The notes under the pieces are model-generated. The model saw nothing but the letters and a program-made list of their open reading frames with translations. It was not told where the DNA came from and ran no database searches. The position numbers and the translations under genes were made by a program. Positions 49,530 through 58,617 of a DNA stretch of 64,000 nucleotides are shown piece by piece. Every line of letters starts with the position of its first letter. Position 1 is the stretch's first letter. The stretch is from Nonomuraea zeae (GTDB lineage Bacteria > Actinomycetota > Actinomycetes > Streptosporangiales > Streptosporangiaceae). The stretch lies in assembly GCF_005889725.1 (NCBI RefSeq), contig NZ_VCKX01000010.1, forward strand, positions 39,771-103,770, in the 5' to 3' direction.

Positions 49530-50993
49530 TCAGCAGCTCTTGTCGCGGGCGGGCAGGTTTCCGGTGGTCAGGAACGAGGTGACGGTCTGGTCGCCGCAGG
49601 CGTTGCCGTTGGCGAGGTAGACGCCGTGACCGCCGGAGTCGACGCTGACCATGCGGGCCCGCTGCCCGAATGCCTGGCGCATCTTCAGCGCTCCGCTGTA
49701 GGGCGTGGAGGGGTCACGCAGGTTCTGGATGAGCAGGACGTTGGCGGGCCCGCGCGAGGTGACGCGCACGACGGGCTCGGCGGGCTCGAACGGCCAGAAC
49801 TGGCACGGGCCCATGTTGACGGGCATGCCCGCGGTCAGCGGGTGGGCGGCCCGGTCACGCCTGACCTGCTGCTGGTAGGAGCCGACCGCGTCCTGCCACG
49901 CGACGTCGTTGCACATGGTGGCGCCGGCGTGGGCGGCGGTGTTCTGCATGGCGGCCGCCGGTGGCGTGTTCGACGGGGGCAGCTCGCCCGTGGTCAGGGC
50001 GGCCCGCATGAGGGTGGCGAGCATGGGGAAGTTCGTGTCGGAGTAGAGGGCGTTGAGCATGGTCTCGCGCAGGAGGTTGCCGTTCAGCTCCTCCGGGTTG
50101 GCGCCGGGCCACGGCAGGGGCTTGCGGTCCAGTGCGGTCGCGAGGTCGAGGAAGGTCCGGCGGACCGCCGCCGGGTCGGCGCCGAGACCGTACTCGCCGT
50201 CGCGGGCCGCGGCCCAGGCGGCGAAGTCGGGGAAGCGGTCCTCCACGCCGACGGCGTAGTTGGCCAGCCACTGCCGCGCCACCTTCCGCGGATCGGGGTC
50301 GTCGTTGCTGTCCAGGACGACCCGGTCGGTGCGCTGCGGGAACATGGTGGCGTAGACGGCGCCCGCGTAGGTGCCGTACGAGACGCCCCAGTAGGAGAGC
50401 TTCTTCTCCCCCAGCGCCTGGCGGATCCGGTCGATGTCCCGGGCCTCGTTGCGGGTGCTGATGTGCCGGATGAGCGGTCCGCCGTTGCGGGCGCACGCCT
50501 CGGCGATCCGGCGCGACCAGGCGACGTTCTCCGCGATGCCGCCGTCGGCGTCGGGGTACGGCTTGAGCTTGGTGAAGGAGACGTCGCGGGCGTCGAGACC
50601 GCACGAGACGGGCGAGCTCTGGCCCACGCCACGCGGGTCGAACCCGATGATGTCATAGCGGTCGAGCACGTCCTGCGGCAGCTTCTTGACCTGGACGCTG
50701 GGGCGGTTCAGGCCAGGGCTGCCCGGTCCGCCGGGGATGATCAGCAGCACCCCGCGGCGCAGCGCGGGCTTGGCGGTCTTGATCCGCGACACGGCCAGCG
50801 AGATCGCCGGCCCGCCCGGCTTCCGGTAGTCCATGGGGACCTGGAGGGTGGCGCATTCCTGGCGCGGGTCCACCCCGGATCCCGCGGGGCAGGCACTCCA
50901 CGTGGTTGCCGTTGCCTGGGCCGGGGTCACCAGGGCTGCGGTCAGGATGGCGGTGGATGCTCCGGCAGCGGACAGTCTCGCAAGGTTGCGCAT
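49530..50993 (-). CDS. Secreted alpha/beta hydrolase, tripeptidyl aminopeptidase (TAP/SlpD) type
   Basis: A 487-residue exported enzyme with a signal peptide (RLSAAGASTAILTAALVTPA, ending QATA). The nucleophile elbow is YWGVSYGTYAG, the catalytic Asp is in NLRDPSTPYSG and the His in SVDSGGHGVYLAN. The oxyanion region is LLIIPGGPGSPG. The C-terminal TAP-like domain contains paired cysteines, including a final RDKSC. Such enzymes remove N-terminal tripeptides outside the cell. The ATG at 50993 has GAGG about seven bases upstream. It stands alone, with no clear partner genes. Confidence 0.92.
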   Translation of the reverse strand: MRNLARLSAAGASTAILTAALVTPAQATATTWSACPAGSGVDPRQECATLQVPMDYRKPGGPAISLAVSRIKTAKPALRRGVLLIIPGGPGSPGLNRPSVQVKKLPQDVLDRYDIIGFDPRGVGQSSPVSCGLDARDVSFTKLKPYPDADGGIAENVAWSRRIAEACARNGGPLIRHISTRNEARDIDRIRQALGEKKLSYWGVSYGTYAGAVYATMFPQRTDRVVLDSNDDPDPRKVARQWLANYAVGVEDRFPDFAAWAAARDGEYGLGADPAAVRRTFLDLATALDRKPLPWPGANPEELNGNLLRETMLNALYSDTNFPMLATLMRAALTTGELPPSNTPPAAAMQNTAAHAGATMCNDVAWQDAVGSYQQQVRRDRAAHPLTAGMPVNMGPCQFWPFEPAEPVVRVTSRGPANVLLIQNLRDPSTPYSGALKMRQAFGQRARMVSVDSGGHGVYLANGNACGDQTVTSFLTTGNLPARDKSC

Positions 50994-51150
50994 CAAGGGG
51001 TCCTCTTCAATGATCGTTCGGCTTGTGTCACCGACTCTGCCGGATCGCCGATCTTCGCCCCAGAGACCTCGTCATCGATGCTCCATGACATGCTCACGAA
51101 CTGGACACAACGCCCAGCCGATGACATCGCGGCGGTGGGCGAGCCGCCGC

Positions 51151-54100
51151 TCAGGAAGGGGAGCAGGTCCAGAGATAGGCGCCGCCTTGCAGGTAGCGGT
51201 TGCGTTCCTCCGGTGTGAAGGGCCGGGCGGCGATGGCGCAGACGGCCGCCGCCGGGTCGGCGGGCATGCTCACGTCCCACAGGCGGACGATGTGGTCGAA
51301 CCCGGCGGAGGCCAGGGTGCGCCCGTCCGGGCTGAACGCCAGCTCCAGCGCGTCACCGACCAGGTTGACCAGCGGCTCCCCGATCTGCCGCCCGGTCCGC
51401 ACGTCCCACAGGCGTACCGCGCCCTTGCTGTCGGTGCTGGCCACGGTGCGGCCGTCGGGGCTGAAGGACGCCCACAGCACGTCATTGTCGTGGTCGAGCG
51501 GGGCGCCGATGGGGCGGCGGGTGGCCAGGTCCCACAGCCGTACCGTCCCGTCGCCCGCCGAGGCGATCAGCGTGCGGCCATCCGGGCTGAGTGCCACCGA
51601 CCACACCGCGCCCGTCGGGCCGGTGATCGGCGCGCCGAGCGGGCGCCCGGACCGGGCGTCCCACAGCCGGACGGAGCCGTCCACCGCGCCGCTGACCAAC
51701 GAGCGGCCGTCGGGGGCGAACACCACCGACTGCGCACCCTTGGTGTGGCCCGTGAGCGTGCGGAGCGGCCGGTGCGCGGCGGCGTCCCACAGCCGGACGG
51801 TCGCGTCGTCGGAGGCGCTGGCCAGCGTGCGCCCGTCGGGGCTGAAGGCCACCGCGATCACGTTCTCCGTGTGCCCGGTCAGCGGCGGGCCGATCTGCCT
51901 GTGGGTGGCGACGTCCCAGAGGCGTACCGCGTCGTCGAACCCGCCGCTCGCCAGCAGCCGGCCGTCGGGGCTGAACACCACCGAATGCACCGCGTCTTCG
52001 TGCCCGGTGAGCGGGGACCCGATCTGCCGGCGGGTCTTGGCGTCCCAGAGGCGCACCGTGCCGTCTGCGGCGGCGGTGGCCAGCAGGCGCCCGTCGGGGC
52101 TGAACACCACCGACCAGACGGCCTCGCGGTGCCCGGTGAGCGGCGGGGTGAGCGGGCGGCGGACCGTGATGTCCCACAGGCGGATGGTGTCGTCGCGGGA
52201 CCCGCTGGCCAGCGTCCGGCCGTCGGGCGAGAACGCCACCGACATCACCCGGTCCTTGTGCCCGTCAAGGGGCGCGCCGAGCAACTGGTTGGTCGTCAGG
52301 TCCCACAAGCGCACCGACCCGTCCCCGGCCGCGCTGGCCAGGACGCGCCCGTCGGGACTGAACGCCACGGAGTGGACCATCTGCCGCTGGCCGAAGAACT
52401 TGACGGTCTGCCGGCGGGTGGCGGTGTCCCACAGCAGGATCGTGTCGTCGCCGGCGCCGCTGGCCAGCGTCCTGCCGTCGGGGCTGAAGGCGACCGACCA
52501 AATGCCGGCGGTGTGCTGTTTGAGGCGCCCGAGCGGCCGGCGGGTGCCGGGGTTCCACAACCGGATCGATTTGTCGTAGCTGCCGCTGGCCAGCGTCTTG
52601 CCGTCGGGGCTGAAGGCCAGCGACGACACGGCGCCGGTGTGGCCGTCGAGCGTGCCCCGTGGCCGCAGGGTGGTCGTGTCCCACATCCGGACCTTGCCGT
52701 CCTTGCCGCCGGCGGCCAGCGTCCTGCCGTCGGGGCTGAACGCCACCCGGCGCAGCTCCTCGGTCCCGCCGTCGAGCTCGGCCGGCGGCCGGCGAGCCCG
52801 TACGTCCCACAGCCGCACGATGGTGTCGTCTCCCGCGCTGGCGAGGGTACGCCCGTCAGAGCTGAAGGCGACCGACCACACGGGGGCGGTGTGACCGGTG
52901 AGGACGGCGATCGGTGCGTACGTCGCCGCGTCCCACAGCCGCACCGCCGCGTCGGCGCCGGTCGTGGCCAGGACCCGCCCGTCCGGGCTGAAGGCCACCG
53001 ACAGGACGTTGTCCGGGCCGGTCAGCAGGGCGCGGCCGGGCCTGCCCAGGACGGAGGCCAGACCGGCGCGGGTCTCGTCGGTCCGGGCCGTGGCCCAGGC
53101 GGTGGCGGCCAGCCGGGCGGAGACGGCCGGGTCGCTCTTGGCTCTCTCACTCTCCCGGGCGAGCCGGTCGGCGTTCCTGATGAGGGCGAGCTCGCGCTGG
53201 TGGCCGGCCTCCTGGCTGGCCCGCCATGCGACGGTCGCCGAAATGAGGGCCAGGACGAGCAGGCAGGCCAGCGTGGTGACCGCGCCCCGCCGCCGGCGCC
53301 GGGCGCGCACGACGGCCCGCCGGCCGGCCCGCAGGAACTCCACCGCGGGCGCGGGCAGGGCCGGATAGCGGTCGGGGTCGGCCTGCCACCTTTCCTGGGC
53401 GCGCAGGGCCGCCTCCAGCCGGCCGCCGCGATACAGGAACGCGGAGTCGCGGCCCTCGGCGTCCCACTCCCTGCCGTCCTGGACCAGCTCGCCGTAGGCC
53501 GCCCGGTCGGCCCGGTCCTCGGCCAGCCAGGCGGTCAGCCGCGGCCAGCCGTCCAGCAGCACGTCATGGGCCACCTCGACGACCCCCGCGCCGTCCCGGT
53601 GGCCGGTCACCACCAGGCGGGCGTCAGTGAACGCCCGCACCACGGACTCCACCGTCTCCGGGCGGGCGGGAGCGCACCCGGCCACCAGCTCGGCGTGGGG
53701 CACCCGCCGCCGCGTCACCTGGCCGCCCGCGCTCGTGGCGGTGAGCAACAGCAGGACGCGCCTGGCGACCTGCCGCCGCCCGGCGTCGAGGCTGGTGTAG
53801 GCGTCCTCGGCGGCGGCCCGCACCGCGGTGGCGACGCCTCCGGCGCGGTCGTAGCCCCGCCGGGTCAGCCGGCCGTCCTCCCGGTTCTCCCAGGTACGCA
53901 TCATGGCCAGCGACAGCAGCGGCAGCACCCCGGCCCCCGGCGCGTCGTGGGTGTGGCCGACCAGCTCGCGGACGACCTGCCCGGCCAGCCCGTCCTCCAC
54001 CTCCAGCCCCGCGGTGTGGGCGGGCCCGGTGATCGCCCTGGTCAGCTCATCGGCGTGCATCGGCCCCAGCACGAAGCCGCGCCTGTCCAGCGCGCCGGCC

Positions 54101-55467
54101 AGCTCGGGGTGGTCGGCGCACCGGTCGACGAAGTCGCCTCGTACGGCACACACCACGATGCCGGGCGGCTCCGCACCCGCAGGCGTGGTCGCGATGGCGT
54201 CCAGCGCGGCCAGGAACCGCTCCCGGTCATCGCCCCGCCCCGGCGCCGGGCCGCCGCCGGCCTCGGCGAACAGCTCCTCCAGCTGGTCGACCACGACCAC
54301 CAGCCGTCTCGGCCCTCGTACCGCCTCCACCTGGTGCTCCGCCCGGCGGGCGGCGTCGGCCAGCAGCACCGCCCGCGCCCGCCCGGCGGCCCGGGCGGGA
54401 TCAGCCCGCAGGTCCCGCAGCACCGCGTCGGGATCGGCGCCGCTGCGCACCGCGAGCTGCGTCGCCAGCTCGCGCAATGGCTGCAGGGTCGGCGTGAGGA
54501 GCAGGTGCGGCCATTGCCGAGCGGACGGCACCCCCGCCATGAACCCGCCCGTCAGCGCCGGCAGCAGCCCGGCCTGCAGGAGCGAGGACTTCCCCGCCCC
54601 GGACGCGCCGGTCACCACCATCAGGCCCGGATCGTCGAGCCTGGCCGCGACCATCATCAGCAGCCTGATCGTGGCCTGCCCCCGGCCGTAGAAGACGCCC
54701 GCCTGCTCCACGCCGAACGGCAGCAGCCCCTGATAGGGGCACCGGCCCGCCCATTCCGGATACGCGCCCGCGCCCGCCGATCCGGAGCCGGGCGCGGGTG
54801 GGAGGCGTCCGCAGATCACCCGTAGGCGCTCGTGCATCTGCATGAGGAGCATCCGCTGCTGCTCGTTCTCCCGGCGGTCGCGCCTGTGCTCGGCGTCCTG
54901 GCGGTAGAGCGTCCGCTGGATCTCCTCGGTCGCCTCGCGCAGCCGTCCGAGCAGCGGCGTGAACGCCGACATCTGGCCGCCCAGCTCGGCGAAGCCCTGG
55001 GCGATCTCCGCGAGCAGGCGCTCGTCGCCGTGCCGCAGCGCCTCGTCGAGGAGGACCTGGGCGGCGTCCATGCCGTCGAGCAGCCGGGCGAGCGTCTCAG
55101 CCAGCTCGCCGGCCCGCCGGTCCTCGGCGTGCAAGGCCCGCTCCAGCGCGGTGGCGATCTCCTGTCGTACGAGGGCCGCCGAGGGTGGCTCGCCGCGGCC
55201 CCGCTCGCGGGCCGCCGCCAGCGCCTTGCTGATCACCTCGGTCAGCAGGTTGGCCCCGACCGAACCTGCGACGCCCAGGCCGGCCAGCACGAACGGCGCC
55301 TGCAGACCGGCCGCGGCCACCGGCGCGAGGGCTCCGGCGCACAATCCCACCAGCAGGGCTCGCGGCGTCGCCCGCGCCACCCGGCGGCCGGACCTGCGCG
55401 CCATTTCCGACACCCATGCCCGGACGCCGTCCCGTGCCTGCTCCTGGAGGTCGCGGTCATCCCCCAC
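51151..55467 (-). CDS. STAND-type NTPase (nSTAND1) with 14 WD40 repeats, membrane-anchored
   Basis: A protein of about 1438 residues. A hydrophobic region near 37-75 (ALLVGLCAGALAPVAAAGLQ) suggests membrane insertion, followed by a helical, charged region to about 220. CPYQGLLPFGVEQAGVFYGR opens the nSTAND NTPase; Walker A is GASGAGKSSLLQAG (about 287-300) and Walker B RRLVVVVDQLEELF (about 390). A second hydrophobic stretch (TTLACLLVLALISATVAW) precedes 14 WD40 repeats of the SPDGRTLAS...VRLWD type, enough for two seven-bladed propellers. The start is uncertain; a GTG at 55467 is used because earlier codons look non-coding. Such proteins sense ligands and oligomerise; some act in phage defence. 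The effector here is unclear. Confidence 0.85.
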   Translation of the reverse strand: MGDDRDLQEQARDGVRAWVSEMARRSGRRVARATPRALLVGLCAGALAPVAAAGLQAPFVLAGLGVAGSVGANLLTEVISKALAAARERGRGEPPSAALVRQEIATALERALHAEDRRAGELAETLARLLDGMDAAQVLLDEALRHGDERLLAEIAQGFAELGGQMSAFTPLLGRLREATEEIQRTLYRQDAEHRRDRRENEQQRMLLMQMHERLRVICGRLPPAPGSGSAGAGAYPEWAGRCPYQGLLPFGVEQAGVFYGRGQATIRLLMMVAARLDDPGLMVVTGASGAGKSSLLQAGLLPALTGGFMAGVPSARQWPHLLLTPTLQPLRELATQLAVRSGADPDAVLRDLRADPARAAGRARAVLLADAARRAEHQVEAVRGPRRLVVVVDQLEELFAEAGGGPAPGRGDDRERFLAALDAIATTPAGAEPPGIVVCAVRGDFVDRCADHPELAGALDRRGFVLGPMHADELTRAITGPAHTAGLEVEDGLAGQVVRELVGHTHDAPGAGVLPLLSLAMMRTWENREDGRLTRRGYDRAGGVATAVRAAAEDAYTSLDAGRRQVARRVLLLLTATSAGGQVTRRRVPHAELVAGCAPARPETVESVVRAFTDARLVVTGHRDGAGVVEVAHDVLLDGWPRLTAWLAEDRADRAAYGELVQDGREWDAEGRDSAFLYRGGRLEAALRAQERWQADPDRYPALPAPAVEFLRAGRRAVVRARRRRRGAVTTLACLLVLALISATVAWRASQEAGHQRELALIRNADRLARESERAKSDPAVSARLAATAWATARTDETRAGLASVLGRPGRALLTGPDNVLSVAFSPDGRVLATTGADAAVRLWDAATYAPIAVLTGHTAPVWSVAFSSDGRTLASAGDDTIVRLWDVRARRPPAELDGGTEELRRVAFSPDGRTLAAGGKDGKVRMWDTTTLRPRGTLDGHTGAVSSLAFSPDGKTLASGSYDKSIRLWNPGTRRPLGRLKQHTAGIWSVAFSPDGRTLASGAGDDTILLWDTATRRQTVKFFGQRQMVHSVAFSPDGRVLASAAGDGSVRLWDLTTNQLLGAPLDGHKDRVMSVAFSPDGRTLASGSRDDTIRLWDITVRRPLTPPLTGHREAVWSVVFSPDGRLLATAAADGTVRLWDAKTRRQIGSPLTGHEDAVHSVVFSPDGRLLASGGFDDAVRLWDVATHRQIGPPLTGHTENVIAVAFSPDGRTLASASDDATVRLWDAAAHRPLRTLTGHTKGAQSVVFAPDGRSLVSGAVDGSVRLWDARSGRPLGAPITGPTGAVWSVALSPDGRTLIASAGDGTVRLWDLATRRPIGAPLDHDNDVLWASFSPDGRTVASTDSKGAVRLWDVRTGRQIGEPLVNLVGDALELAFSPDGRTLASAGFDHIVRLWDVSMPADPAAAVCAIAARPFTPEERNRYLQGGAYLWTCSPS

Positions 55468-55582
55468 GCCGGCACGTCCGACGTGGGGAGCGAGCGCACG
55501 AGGCGGTCCGGAGCAGCGGCATCGGGCACCTTGCCGGGGTCTGGGGCCGCTGGGGGCGCGACCCGTCGCTCCACCATGATAG

Positions 55583-55598
55583 TGACTCAACGGAGTCA
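55583..55598. promoter_or_regulatory. Inverted repeat TGACTC-N4-GAGTCA upstream of the STAND gene
   Basis: A perfect 6-bp-arm inverted repeat about 115 bp ahead of the chosen start. TTGACT overlaps it on the minus strand and could be a -35, but no properly spaced -10 is clear. Possible operator. Confidence 0.4.
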
Positions 55599-55659
55599 AA
55601 TGACTACCAGCGCCGGCCTTCGGGCAGCGGTCGGCTCGACCTGCGGGATGGCCGGGCTC

Positions 55660-56964
55660 TCAGCCGAGGTGGCCGGCCCGGTCGAGAAGGTATCGCTGCT
55701 CGATCCGGTTGCCGGTCAGGGAGGCCGCCTCGCGGTAGAGTCTCGCCGCGCCGGTCGCGTCGCCGGTCATCTGCAGCAGGTGCCCCCGCACCGCGCGCTC
55801 GCGTTGCCGGATCAGCGGGTCCTGGTCGAGCCGGAAGCGGCGGTTGAGGTCGTCGAGCAGGGCCAGCCCGCGGGCCGGCCCGTACGCCTTGGCCACCGCC
55901 ACCACCCGGCTCAGCCGTACCGGCGCGGTGGGGGTGAGCCGTTCGAGCCACAGGTAGAGCGCCGCGATCTGCGGCCAGTCGGTCCGCTCCGGCGAAGCGG
56001 CCGCCGCGTGGCAGGCCGCGATCGCGGCCTGCACCTGGTAGGGGCCGACCTCGCGGCGGCTCCAGACGCTGTCGATCAGGCCGGTGCCCTCGCCGATGAG
56101 GTCGCGGTTCCATCGCGTCCGGTCCTGCTCGTCCAGGGGCACCAGCTCGTCGTGGCCACCGGTACGGGCGGGACGGCGTGCCTCGGCGAGCAGCATCAGC
56201 GCGAGCAGGCCGGTGACCTCCGCGTCGGCGGGCAGGGAGCGGTGCAGCATGCGGGTCAGCCGGATGGCCTCGCCGGTCAGGTCGACGCGGGCGAGCCGAT
56301 CGCCGCTGGAGGCCGTGTAGCCCTCGTTGAAGATCAGGTAGAGCACCTGCATCACGGCGGCCATCCGGCTGTCCCGGTCGGTGTCGGCCGGCGCGGTGAA
56401 GCGGGCACCGGCGCGGGCCAGCTGCTGCTTGGCGCGGCTGATCCGGGTGCCCATGGTGTTCTCGGGGGTGCCGTAGGCGTGCGCGATCTCGGCGGTCGTC
56501 AGGCCACCCACCGCGCGCAGCGTGAGCGCGACCTGGGAGGTGGCGCTCAGCGCTGGGTGGCAGCAGAGCAGCAGCAGGGCGAGGCTGTCGTCGGTCTCCG
56601 GCGCAGGGCCCGCTTGCCGGGCCGGCTCCCGCATGGCCAGTTCGGCGACGCCGGCCTCCTGCTCGCGCCGGCGCCGGGCCTGGTCGGCGCGCAGCGCATC
56701 GACCATCCGCCGGTAGCCGATGCGGATCAGCCAGCTACGCGGGTTCTCCGGCACGCCGGTAGCCGGCCAGGCCCGGCTCGCGGCGAGCAGTGCCTCCTGC
56801 ACGGCGTCCTCGGCGATGTCGAAGCGGCCGAAGCGCCGTACGAGCGCGCCGAGCACCTGGGGCGCCTCGATGCGCAGCAGGTGCTCGATGTCCGCGTTCA
56901 GGCCGCGTGCGCCTTCCCCGCTGTCCGGCCGGCCGTCCGCTCGCGCCGGGCGCCGCCCGGTCAC
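55660..56964 (-). CDS. ECF42-type sigma factor with C-terminal extension (DUF6596)
   Basis: A 434-residue sigma factor. Region 2 (LRIEAPQVLGALVRRFGRFD, IAEDAVQEALLAASRAWPAT) and region 4 (LLCCHPALSATSQVALTLRA, GGLTTAEIAHAYGTPENTMG) are followed by a long TPR-like C-terminal domain (LLALMLLAEARRPARTGGHD to the end). This length and the adjacent DGPF-domain gene identify group ECF42, in which the C-terminal domain replaces an anti-sigma factor. The GTG start overlaps the DGPF stop (GTGA). Its targets are likely to include the palindromic promoter region between the DUF998 and DUF1579 genes. Confidence 0.92.
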   Translation of the reverse strand: MTGRRPARADGRPDSGEGARGLNADIEHLLRIEAPQVLGALVRRFGRFDIAEDAVQEALLAASRAWPATGVPENPRSWLIRIGYRRMVDALRADQARRRREQEAGVAELAMREPARQAGPAPETDDSLALLLLCCHPALSATSQVALTLRAVGGLTTAEIAHAYGTPENTMGTRISRAKQQLARAGARFTAPADTDRDSRMAAVMQVLYLIFNEGYTASSGDRLARVDLTGEAIRLTRMLHRSLPADAEVTGLLALMLLAEARRPARTGGHDELVPLDEQDRTRWNRDLIGEGTGLIDSVWSRREVGPYQVQAAIAACHAAAASPERTDWPQIAALYLWLERLTPTAPVRLSRVVAVAKAYGPARGLALLDDLNRRFRLDQDPLIRQRERAVRGHLLQMTGDATGAARLYREAASLTGNRIEQRYLLDRAGHLG

Positions 56965-57332
56965 GCCGTGAAGTCCTCGCCCATGATCGGCCGGATCTCG
57001 ATCGGCTCGCCCAGCACCTCGACGATCCGCGAGACGATCTCCACGGCTCGCTCCTGGCTCGCCACGTCGATCACGGCGAAGCTGGCCAGGACCTCCTTCA
57101 GCTCGGCGAACGGCCCATCGGTCGCCACCACGCCGTCGCCGGACCTGCGGACCGTGGTGCTGACCGCCGGATGGCCGAGGCCCTCGCTGCCGACGAACTC
57201 GCCGGTGGCGATCAGCTCCTGCTCGAACTTCTGGTAGGCGGCGAACGCCGCCAGCGCCTCCTCGGACGGGGTGTCGGCGGTCGCGGCGTCCCAGGCGGCG
57301 GCCGGGGTGTAGCTGAGCAGCAGGTACTTCAT
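56961..57332 (-). CDS. DGPF/YCII-domain protein, partner of ECF42 sigma factor
   Basis: A 123-residue single-domain protein. KYLLLSYTPAAAWDAATADT and VVATDGPFAELKEVLASFAV (the DGPF motif) and GEPIEIRPIMGEDF near the end are typical of the DGPF proteins encoded with ECF42 factors. These proteins resemble YCII enzymes; a direct role in control of the sigma factor has been proposed but not established. It overlaps the sigma gene by 4 bp and lies 42 bp downstream of the DUF998 gene, so the three genes appear to be one operon. Confidence 0.92.
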   Translation of the reverse strand: MKYLLLSYTPAAAWDAATADTPSEEALAAFAAYQKFEQELIATGEFVGSEGLGHPAVSTTVRRSGDGVVATDGPFAELKEVLASFAVIDVASQERAVEIVSRIVEVLGEPIEIRPIMGEDFTA

Positions 57333-57374
57333 GGTGGATCCTCTTGTCGGACGTTCGGGCCAGCGTACGTGAGG

Positions 57375-58004
57375 TCAGGCGGGGCGGCGCAGGGACAGCG
57401 CCAGGACGGTCGTCCAGGTGAAGGCGACCAGTCCGTTGACGGCGATCTGGATGCTCATGTGCTCCGGCGTCATGGGCAGCAGCAGGACGAGCGCGGCGGC
57501 GCCGTTGCCGATGGCGGCCGGCACGGCGCGGCGGCGGGCGCATCGCACGCCCAGCACGATGGCGGCGATGGCCAGCGCCGTGAAGGAGACGGCGGCCGCG
57601 CTCGAGTGCGCGATGCTGTGCCAGGACATCTGCGCCACCGGCCCGTCAGGAGTTCCGGCGGGGAAGCCGTGCTCCGGGTCCATGGTGAACACGCCGGCCG
57701 CGATCATCCCGGTCCCGAAGATCCCGACCAGGACGGGTAGCGCCCGGCGGCCGGTTCCCTCGGTGTAGGTGCGCCTGATGCCGGCGGCCAGCGCCAGGCC
57801 GCCCACGCCGGCGAGCACGAACGTGGTGATCTGGATCCAGCCGAGGCCGCCGGTGGAGAGCTGGCTGATCGGATGGCGGGTGATGTCGAAGCCCTCGCGG
57901 GTGAGCATCTGGATGATGGCCGAGGCGAGGAACACCGGCCCGGCCAGGGCACCGGCGAGCAGCAGGCGGCCGGATGGGCGGTGGACGGCTGTTGTGGTGG
58001 CCAT
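57375..58004 (-). CDS. DUF998 membrane protein
   Basis: A 209-residue protein with about six hydrophobic segments in the DUF998 pattern: LLAGALAGPVFLASAIIQML, ITRHPISQLSTGGLGWIQIT, FVLAGVGGLALAAGI, TGMIAAGVFTMDPEHGFPAG and SIAHSSAAAVSFTALAIAA. RHPIS and MDPEHGFP are conserved in the family. Function is unknown. It is the first gene of the DUF998-DGPF-ECF42 operon and is preceded by a TGTCGA-N17-CGAGG promoter that matches the expected ECF42 target, implying self-activation. Confidence 0.88.
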   Translation of the reverse strand: MATTTAVHRPSGRLLLAGALAGPVFLASAIIQMLTREGFDITRHPISQLSTGGLGWIQITTFVLAGVGGLALAAGIRRTYTEGTGRRALPVLVGIFGTGMIAAGVFTMDPEHGFPAGTPDGPVAQMSWHSIAHSSAAAVSFTALAIAAIVLGVRCARRRAVPAAIGNGAAALVLLLPMTPEHMSIQIAVNGLVAFTWTTVLALSLRRPA

Positions 58005-58035
58005 GACTTCCTCCTTGATGGGGTCCTGCCGCTAC

Positions 58036-58123
58036 CTCGTGGCGGGACCCGGCCTCTCGACACGGCGGCGATGTGATCTGAAACACATCCGAGCGGTGTC
58101 GAGGCACGCGGGCGGCCTCCGAG
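58036..58123. promoter_or_regulatory. Symmetric divergent ECF42-type promoters
   Basis: On the plus strand TGTCGA (58097-58102) and CGAG (58120-58123) are separated by 17 bp; on the minus strand TGTCGA (58062-58057) and CGAG (58039-58036) have the same spacing, and both continue as CGAGGTA. Between them CTCGACAC (58056-58063) and GTGTCGAG (58096-58103), and GATGTG (58070-58075) and CACATC (58084-58089), form nested inverted repeats on one centre. TGTCGA is the -35 motif reported for ECF42 promoters. Confidence 0.7.
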
Positions 58124-58162
58124 GTACCGGCGAACACTCACCACACCCACAAGGAGAACGAG

Positions 58163-58597
58163 ATGTCCGAGATGCCGGAGACCTACGAGCCGAGCGCTGA
58201 CCTGAAGGCCCTGGACCGCCTCGTCGGCACCTGGGCGATCACCGGCGGCGCCGAGGGAACCGTCCGGTACGAGTGGATGGCCGGCGGCTTCTTCCTGCTC
58301 CAGCACGTCGACCTCACCCAGTTCGGCCGGCCCGTCACCGGTCTGGAAGTGATCGGCAACCTGCGCCCGTTCGGCGAGCCGGTCGGCGCGGACGTGGTGT
58401 CACGCTTCTACGACTCGACCGGCAACACGCTCGACTACGTGTACGAGCTGACCGGCGACAAGCTGACCATCTGGGGCGGCGCGAAGGGCAGCCCCGCCTA
58501 CTACGAAGGCACCTTCAGCGCCGACGGCACCACCGTCACCGGCGCATGGGTCTACCCCGGCGGAGGCGGATACGAATCCACCATGACGCGGATCTGA
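58163..58597 (+). CDS. DUF1579-like small protein
   Basis: A 144-residue cytoplasmic protein with a lipocalin-like/DUF1579 pattern: ALDRLVGTWAITGGAEGTVR, YEWMAGGFFLLQHVDL, DVVSRFYDSTGNTLDYVYEL and YEGTFSADGTTVTGAWVYPG. Such proteins are beta-barrel-like and of unknown function. AAGGAGAACGAG precedes the ATG. It is divergent from DUF998 across the paired ECF42-type promoters and so is a probable second ECF42 target. Confidence 0.85.
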   Translation: MSEMPETYEPSADLKALDRLVGTWAITGGAEGTVRYEWMAGGFFLLQHVDLTQFGRPVTGLEVIGNLRPFGEPVGADVVSRFYDSTGNTLDYVYELTGDKLTIWGGAKGSPAYYEGTFSADGTTVTGAWVYPGGGGYESTMTRI

Positions 58598-58617
58598 CAT
58601 CACCGGCCCGCCGGGAC

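Noticed and set aside
50833..54825. A 1330-codon open frame on the plus strand
   Set aside because: It is antisense to the TAP-type hydrolase and the WD40/STAND gene and mirrors their repeats. It has no recognisable domain.
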